Assembly (NCBI GenBank): GCA_021442645.1
Contig: JABUSR010000031.1
Location: forward strand, 1-9,870
Direction: 5' to 3'
Length of the DNA: 9,870 nt
Origin: Ruminiclostridium sp.
GTDB taxonomy: Bacteria; Bacillota; Clostridia; Oscillospirales; Oscillospiraceae
A program made the translations under genes and the position numbers. Of this stretch, positions 6,081-9,870 are shown piece by piece. Each line of letters opens with the position of its first letter. The stretch's first letter is position 1. The notes beneath the pieces are model-generated. The model was not told the origin of the DNA. It did not search any database and saw only the letters and a program-made list of their open reading frames with translations.

Positions 6081-6719
6081 TTAGCGCAACCTTTCGCGTT
6101 GGCGATAGTAATACACCGTTAGACCTGCAGCGATTGCCACAAGAACGATACCCGGAAGAAAGCCCTGGAATTCGAATGGCTCTTTCACGTTTAAGCCAGG
6201 CTCAACCGCCTTAACGTTGTTCGCATGAATATCGATGGCACCTTCGTGAACACCGCAAGACAGATTGAATTCACCCTGAACCTGCAGTTCCGTTCCTTTT
6301 CTACCGTATCCGCCATACATATCGATAAGCTCAAGGTCTTCCGCATTGATGAGGACGCTTACCGTTGCTTCATGTTGTGGGTCTGTACTTGCCAACATAA
6401 TCCAATATTTATTGGGCGTACCAAGCTCTCGCAGCGCATCACCCACAACCTCACCCGTGACCTGCACGGTTTTCTTGTCGTAGGCAGTGTTGGTATTCGT
6501 TAAGTCATAAATGCTTGTATCGTACAAAAAGGAATTGTCGGGCAGTTGCTGCGTATTGATAGCGTTTTTGTCGCTATTCAGAAGATCGGGTGAGCCTTTT
6601 GCCGTATCTCCGTCAGCAGCCCATGCGGAACTTACGCTTAAACACAACATGGCAGACACCAGGCAGACAAGCGCAAACGCCCTCCGCAGAACTGAAGAAG
6701 TGTTGAGCTTACCCGTCAT
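6081..6719 (-). CDS. Exported membrane-anchored protein with OB-fold-like domain, function unknown
   Basis: This 212-residue protein has a signal peptide (residues 1-34, basic n-region with RR at 12-13, hydrophobic core, cleavage after SSAWA). Residues ~80-172 alternate strands in an OB-fold-like pattern: KKTVQVTGEVVGDALR, KYWIMLASTD, ATVSVLINAEDLELIDMYGGYGRKGTELQVQGEFNLSC, EGAIDIHANNVKAVEPG. One membrane helix (about 187-206) and a basic tail YYYRQRERLR follow, giving an outside-N, inside-C topology. The OB-fold call comes from reading the pattern, not from a search. AAGGA at 6731-6727 lies 7 nt before the ATG, inside the end of trkH. The gene sits 3 nt after trkH and 3 nt before rsgA, so all three are probably co-transcribed. 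The link to potassium uptake or ribosome assembly is not known. A role as an accessory subunit of the TrkH channel is possible but speculative. Confidence 0.8.
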   Translation of the reverse strand: MTGKLNTSSVLRRAFALVCLVSAMLCLSVSSAWAADGDTAKGSPDLLNSDKNAINTQQLPDNSFLYDTSIYDLTNTNTAYDKKTVQVTGEVVGDALRELGTPNKYWIMLASTDPQHEATVSVLINAEDLELIDMYGGYGRKGTELQVQGEFNLSCGVHEGAIDIHANNVKAVEPGLNVKEPFEFQGFLPGIVLVAIAAGLTVYYYRQRERLR

Positions 6720-6722
6720 TCG

Positions 6723-8246
6723 TCAGTCCTTTTTGAACCACGATTTGCGCGGCCGAATAGATACGAAGACCTTCACGAAGATAGCCAAGAAGGTGACTAT
6801 TTCCAGACGACCCGCCCACATTTCCATGATGTAGACCAGTTTAAGGGGAAGCGGCGCAGCCGCAGTTGCAATGCCCGCAGACACACCACCGTTGCTCGCC
6901 ATGGCAATGCTTTCCGTAAAGGAGGCAACCGCATCGAAACCCCATGCAATACCCGCCATTGCGCCAATGATGTACACCAGCACGAACAACGTGAATACCG
7001 TCATGGCTTCTTTGACCTCAGACGACTCGAGCCGACGACGTCCAATATGGTAGTAGCTCGTCACAATGCGCGCACTGTCGGGTGAAGCCGTCGATTTCAT
7101 GGTCTCGAACGCGGATTTTGCGATAATCGCAATACGACGCAACTTGATACCGCCCGCCGTCGAACCGCTGCAACCACCGATTGCCATCGCAATCGCAAGC
7201 ACGAACAAACCCGACTGGAACACGGTTATCATCTGGTCGCTATCCACGATTTGGAGACCGCAGGTGGTCGTCGCTGCAATGAAGGTGAACAAGCCCGACC
7301 GCATAAGTGCCGGCAAGCCTTTGAGCAGCGCCGACCCTGCAATGGAGCAGATGAAAATAACCAAACCGAACGTCATCCAGATAACTGCGGTATGGATTTC
7401 GGTATCACGCAAAAACGCTCGCACGCGTCCGCGCAGCACCTCGCTTTGCAAAGCAAAGTTAATACTGCCAAGAAGCATGAGAACCATGAGCACGAATTCA
7501 AGAGTAAGACTGTGGTAGTACGAAACGCCACCGCTTTGAGGCACCAAACCAACCGTCATGAAGCTGCTGATAGAAAGCCATATGCCCTGGAAGAACGATT
7601 GCATGGGCCCCATGCCGTGAATCATGAGGACGATCGCCAACACAATTGCCGCAACCGCCACGATGCTTGTCGAGAACTTCAGAATAAAACGCGCTGTCTG
7701 CACAACGTTGGGAAGCACATGTTCGCTACGCCCTTCGCTTTCGTACAGGGAAGACGTGCTCGAACTGACGCCCAAAATACCGAACGACATAGCCACGACG
7801 ATAAGGCCCAAACCGCCCGCATAACCAACTAAGAAGCGCCAGGTATTGTCCGCATAAGACATATGGTCGACATTGGATGCGAGAGAAACGCCGGTGGTCG
7901 TAACAAGCGAGACCGCATCGAACAACGCATCCCATACAGAAGCGAAATGCTGCGACAAGGCAAGCGGTATAGCCACCGCAATGCCAACGATAAGCCATGC
8001 GAAACTGGTAACGCAAATAGCCTGTTGACGGTTGAGACGCCCTGGCGACACACGCAGCATGCGCATAAGCGACCCCACGCACAGTGTGATTCCCATGGAG
8101 AACAGGTAGCGTTGAGCCGGCTCATATTCACCCATTACGAGCGCCACAACAAGCGGTACGACCATGATCGCGCCCGTATAGAACAGCAATACGCCAAGAT
8201 AGTGCCCGATGACTCGAAAGTCGTACAGAGAAAAACGCTGCCACAT
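6723..8246 (-). CDS. trkH: TrkH/KtrB family potassium uptake channel subunit
   Basis: This 507-residue integral membrane protein of the Trk/Ktr/HKT superfamily forms the K+ pathway; it normally works with a cytosolic RCK partner (TrkA/KtrA), which is not in this window. The four pore-loop repeats can be seen by their filter glycines: TTTGVSL (Gly119), FMTVGL (Gly233), TTTCGLQ (Gly330) and SNGGVSAGI (Gly454). The conserved loop GGCSGSTAGGIKLRRI (357-372), which gates the pore in this family, and the C-terminal GRLEIVTFLAIF (479-490) are both intact. The length is usual. It starts at ATG 8246, 3 nt after the small upstream gene, with only a weak GGA (8255-8253) as ribosome site, so coupled translation is likely. 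Filters 2 and 4 deviate from the commonest family patterns. Confidence 0.93.
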   Translation of the reverse strand: MWQRFSLYDFRVIGHYLGVLLFYTGAIMVVPLVVALVMGEYEPAQRYLFSMGITLCVGSLMRMLRVSPGRLNRQQAICVTSFAWLIVGIAVAIPLALSQHFASVWDALFDAVSLVTTTGVSLASNVDHMSYADNTWRFLVGYAGGLGLIVVAMSFGILGVSSSTSSLYESEGRSEHVLPNVVQTARFILKFSTSIVAVAAIVLAIVLMIHGMGPMQSFFQGIWLSISSFMTVGLVPQSGGVSYYHSLTLEFVLMVLMLLGSINFALQSEVLRGRVRAFLRDTEIHTAVIWMTFGLVIFICSIAGSALLKGLPALMRSGLFTFIAATTTCGLQIVDSDQMITVFQSGLFVLAIAMAIGGCSGSTAGGIKLRRIAIIAKSAFETMKSTASPDSARIVTSYYHIGRRRLESSEVKEAMTVFTLFVLVYIIGAMAGIAWGFDAVASFTESIAMASNGGVSAGIATAAAPLPLKLVYIMEMWAGRLEIVTFLAIFVKVFVSIRPRKSWFKKD

Positions 8247-8249
8247 ACG

Positions 8250-8387
8250 CTATCCAATCAGCAGTTTCAGAACGGCGATAATCAAATAGAATATGAGCAA
8301 CAAAGAAATCGCAGAAAGCAGGATGACCCCCAGCCCTATAGCGGAGGTTTTCCATGAGGATATCTGTTCACGTGCCCTGTTTAGCAT
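8250..8387 (-). CDS. Small membrane protein (45 residues) preceding trkH
   Basis: ATG at 8387-8385 opens a frame of 45 codons ending in TAG at 8252-8250. It begins MLNRAREQISSWKTSAIGLG and continues with one long hydrophobic helix (about residues 16-43, rich in Leu, Ile and Val) ending VLKLLIG. An amphipathic, basic N-terminus followed by one helix is a typical small membrane-protein layout. Its stop lies exactly 3 nt before the trkH ATG, so it probably couples to trkH. I know no named family. The comparison to KdpF, a tiny subunit of another K+ pump, is only an analogy. A competing frame, ATG at 8355 to 8128, overlaps trkH and reads as noise. The ribosome site is weak, which keeps confidence moderate. 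Confidence 0.6.
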   Translation of the reverse strand: MLNRAREQISSWKTSAIGLGVILLSAISLLLIFYLIIAVLKLLIG

Positions 8388-8442
8388 ATGGCGATAATAC
8401 TACTACCACTGCGAAAAAGTGTGTTCGAAGAAAGAGGCGCAT
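8388..8442. promoter_or_regulatory. Divergent intergenic region between the trkH operon and the amidohydrolase gene
   Basis: Only 55 bp separate the two divergent start codons, so both promoters must lie here or reach into the genes. GATAAT (8391-8396) on the plus strand and TATTAT (8397-8392) on the minus strand overlap and could be -10 elements, but I find no matching -35 at 16-18 nt for either. The region is called by position, not by a clear promoter. Confidence 0.35.
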
Positions 8443-9282
8443 ATGACCATTACAGCGGACAACCGCACCTATCGCGTTGCCGATACGCATGCGCATATCT
8501 ATAAAGCAAAGATCGCCGCCAAGGCTTCGAAGGCCACGGGCACGTTTTACGACTGGAACATGTATTCAGACGACGCCACGGCAGAAGGCTTGCTGCGTAT
8601 TGAGGGCGAAGGCGTAGGCGTTGATCGCTTTTTGGTATGCAGCGTGGCAACCACCACACCGCAGGTTTCCAGCATCAATAACTTCATTGCAGCCGAATGC
8701 GCTGCCCATCCGCAGTTCACCGGCATGGGTGCGGCATATCCGGGCGTTGAAGATTTTGGCGCTTTGATTGAAGAGGTCCAACAGCTCGGGCTCGCCGGCA
8801 TCAAGCTGCATCCCGACATCCAGCGTTACAACATTGACGACCCGGTCATGATGGAGCTGTATCAGCGCGCCGCCGATGCAGGTTTGATCATGATGTTCCA
8901 CGTTGGCGACGAGCGCTACGACTACAGCGCGCCCGAACGACTTGCGCGCGTACTCGACCGCGTTCCCAACTTACGCGTTCACGCTGCCCATTTCGGATGC
9001 TGCCGCATCTGGAAACGTCGTCCGCTGGTATTGGCGGAATACGCGCAAGGCGGAGCCGACATCGCATTCGATACGTGCAGTATGCTCGAATGGTCGTCCG
9101 TGAGCGAAACGCGTGAGCTAATCGATGCTCTTGGCGTTGAGCGCATCATGTGGGCAACGGACTTCCCCATGTGGGACCCTTACGTTGAACTGCAGCATAT
9201 TTTCGAGCTTGGCTTCACGCCCGAAGAAAACCAGAGCATCCTGTACGACAACTTCGTTCGCTTCTACCGCCTGGAAGCGTAG
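8443..9282 (+). CDS. Amidohydrolase family protein (ACMSD-like TIM barrel)
   Basis: This 279-residue protein belongs to the amidohydrolase-2 family of metal-dependent TIM-barrel hydrolases and decarboxylases. The metal-site residues can be read in order: D-x-H-x-H at 14-18 (DTHAHIY), GIKLHPD (119-125), MMFHVGD with His153, HAAHFG with His180 and His183, and WATDFPMWDP with the catalytic-type Asp240. Conserved order and spacing suggest an active enzyme with one divalent metal. The substrate is unknown; relatives include aminocarboxymuconate-semialdehyde decarboxylase and resorcylate decarboxylases, but many gut homologues have no assigned reaction. The start is ATG 8443 with an AAAGAGG-like site at 8431-8437; an in-frame GTG at 8419 is less likely. 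There is no signal peptide, so it is cytoplasmic. It is divergent from the trkH operon and abuts yfhO tail to tail. Confidence 0.9.
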   Translation: MTITADNRTYRVADTHAHIYKAKIAAKASKATGTFYDWNMYSDDATAEGLLRIEGEGVGVDRFLVCSVATTTPQVSSINNFIAAECAAHPQFTGMGAAYPGVEDFGALIEEVQQLGLAGIKLHPDIQRYNIDDPVMMELYQRAADAGLIMMFHVGDERYDYSAPERLARVLDRVPNLRVHAAHFGCCRIWKRRPLVLAEYAQGGADIAFDTCSMLEWSSVSETRELIDALGVERIMWATDFPMWDPYVELQHIFELGFTPEENQSILYDNFVRFYRLEA

Positions 9283-9870
9283 CTATTCAGCCTGTTGTTC
9301 GCGCACTCGAGACGAGCCGATGTGGAGGATGACGAGGGCGATTGCAGCGAGAATGCTGAGCGCGATGCCGACTTCGATTCCCCAAGGACTCCACGCTAAA
9401 CGAACTTCATGCGTACCAGCAGGCACAGGCACTGCCATAAAACCATAGTCAACACATTCAACAGCGGTCAGCTTGCCATCGACATATGCCTTGAAACCAC
9501 GGTCATACGGAATGCTGAAGAACACGAGGTTTTCCTTCGGAAGCGTGATAGTGGCCGTATAGCCACCGGGGTCGGTCGTGAAGCTGCTCGCGGCGCTCGC
9601 GGCGCGTTCATCTGCGTACGTATTGAAGGTCTCGATGCTCATTGCCGTATTCGGCATTTCGGTATCTTCTTTGAGCAGATGACCGTATGTATCTGCCTGT
9701 TCGTCGGTCAGGATAAGGTCCTTCACCAGCAGTCGGTCGCCAACGCTGGTCGACATATTCGAGTGATGCCGAATCTGATCGTATGCGCGGTCGCGAATAT
9801 ACGTGTCAAAAGTGAACGCCATGGGAATGAAGTGCTGCGTTTCAAAAACGGCAAAGCCGTCACTTTCGCC
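9283..9870 (-). CDS. YfhO family membrane protein, C-terminal part (runs off right edge)
   Basis: This is the last 195 codons of a larger minus-strand gene whose 5' part lies beyond the window; YfhO proteins usually have 800 or more residues and about a dozen membrane helices. The frame is open to the edge, and the methionine at 9822 is internal. Marks of the family are FETQHFIPMAFTFD near the edge (compare the usual YEN...LPLGFAY), then LVFFSIPYDRGFKAYVDGKLTAVECVDYGFMAVPVPAGTHEVRLAWSPWG, which is the typical extracytoplasmic domain before the last helix. The final helix (VGIALSILAAIALVILHIG) ends in a basic tail. Characterised members take part in glycosylation of lipoteichoic acid or other surface glycans. 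The stop (9285-9283) directly abuts the amidohydrolase stop, and no terminator is seen between them. Confidence 0.88.
   Translation of the reverse strand, partial: GESDGFAVFETQHFIPMAFTFDTYIRDRAYDQIRHHSNMSTSVGDRLLVKDLILTDEQADTYGHLLKEDTEMPNTAMSIETFNTYADERAASAASSFTTDPGGYTATITLPKENLVFFSIPYDRGFKAYVDGKLTAVECVDYGFMAVPVPAGTHEVRLAWSPWGIEVGIALSILAAIALVILHIGSSRVREQQAE

Noticed and set aside
7251..7832. A 193-codon plus-strand frame opposite trkH
   Set aside because: It is antisense to a conserved TrkH and rich in His/Arg/Asn with no recognisable domain or ribosome site.
8128..8355. A 75-codon minus-strand frame overlapping the start of trkH
   Set aside because: It is out of frame with both trkH and the 45-residue peptide gene, and its translation is Arg/Ala-rich without a helix pattern; the other frame gives a clean membrane peptide.

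Overview
The window reads as two unrelated bacterial segments joined near position 5818-5850. Positions 1 to about 5840 look like an anaerobic gut Firmicute (Clostridia, Oscillospiraceae-like, by protein style: a FeoA-FeoB fusion, a Cys-rich FeoB-associated peptide, a DUF169 protein and a short NSS transporter). Positions from about 5845 to 9870 look like another bacterium, perhaps an actinobacterium of the class Coriobacteriia (an inference from protein style and codon use; not proven). At the join, a plus-strand membrane-protein gene and a minus-strand rsgA gene, facing each other, both lose their family-like sequence at the same spot. The simplest reading is a chimeric metagenomic contig; a real recombination is possible but less likely.

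Left segment, mostly minus strand. A partial DUF169 gene (1-314) has its own promoter (365-393). A sodium-dependent NSS transporter (468-1835) ends in a strong terminator (404-437) and starts from a good promoter (1901-1929) overlapped by inverted repeats. Next comes a ferrous iron uptake operon: feoAB fused in one reading frame (2186-4546), coupled by an ATGA overlap to a 58-residue Cys-rich membrane peptide (2013-2189). Its promoter (4606-4634) is overlaid by two 16-bp DtxR-like operator boxes in perfect inverted repeat (4579-4618). Divergent from it, a plus-strand gene (4733 onward) encodes an exported/membrane protein of unknown function with an octapeptide tandem repeat.

Right segment. 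A minus-strand operon reads: 45-residue membrane peptide (8250-8387), trkH potassium channel subunit (6723-8246), exported OB-fold-like protein (6081-6719), rsgA 5' end (authentic from 6077 to about 5845). Every gap in this operon is exactly 3 nt, so all four genes share one reading frame. Divergent from it, an amidohydrolase of the ACMSD-like family (8443-9282) runs tail to tail into the 3' end of a YfhO-family membrane protein gene (9283-9870, partial at the window edge).

Most genes belong to known families. I see no CRISPR array, insertion sequence, tRNA or rRNA. I found no convincing new multi-gene system. The items most worth a second look are the join, the uncharacterised repeat protein, the small membrane peptide before trkH with its one-frame operon, and the twin iron operators.
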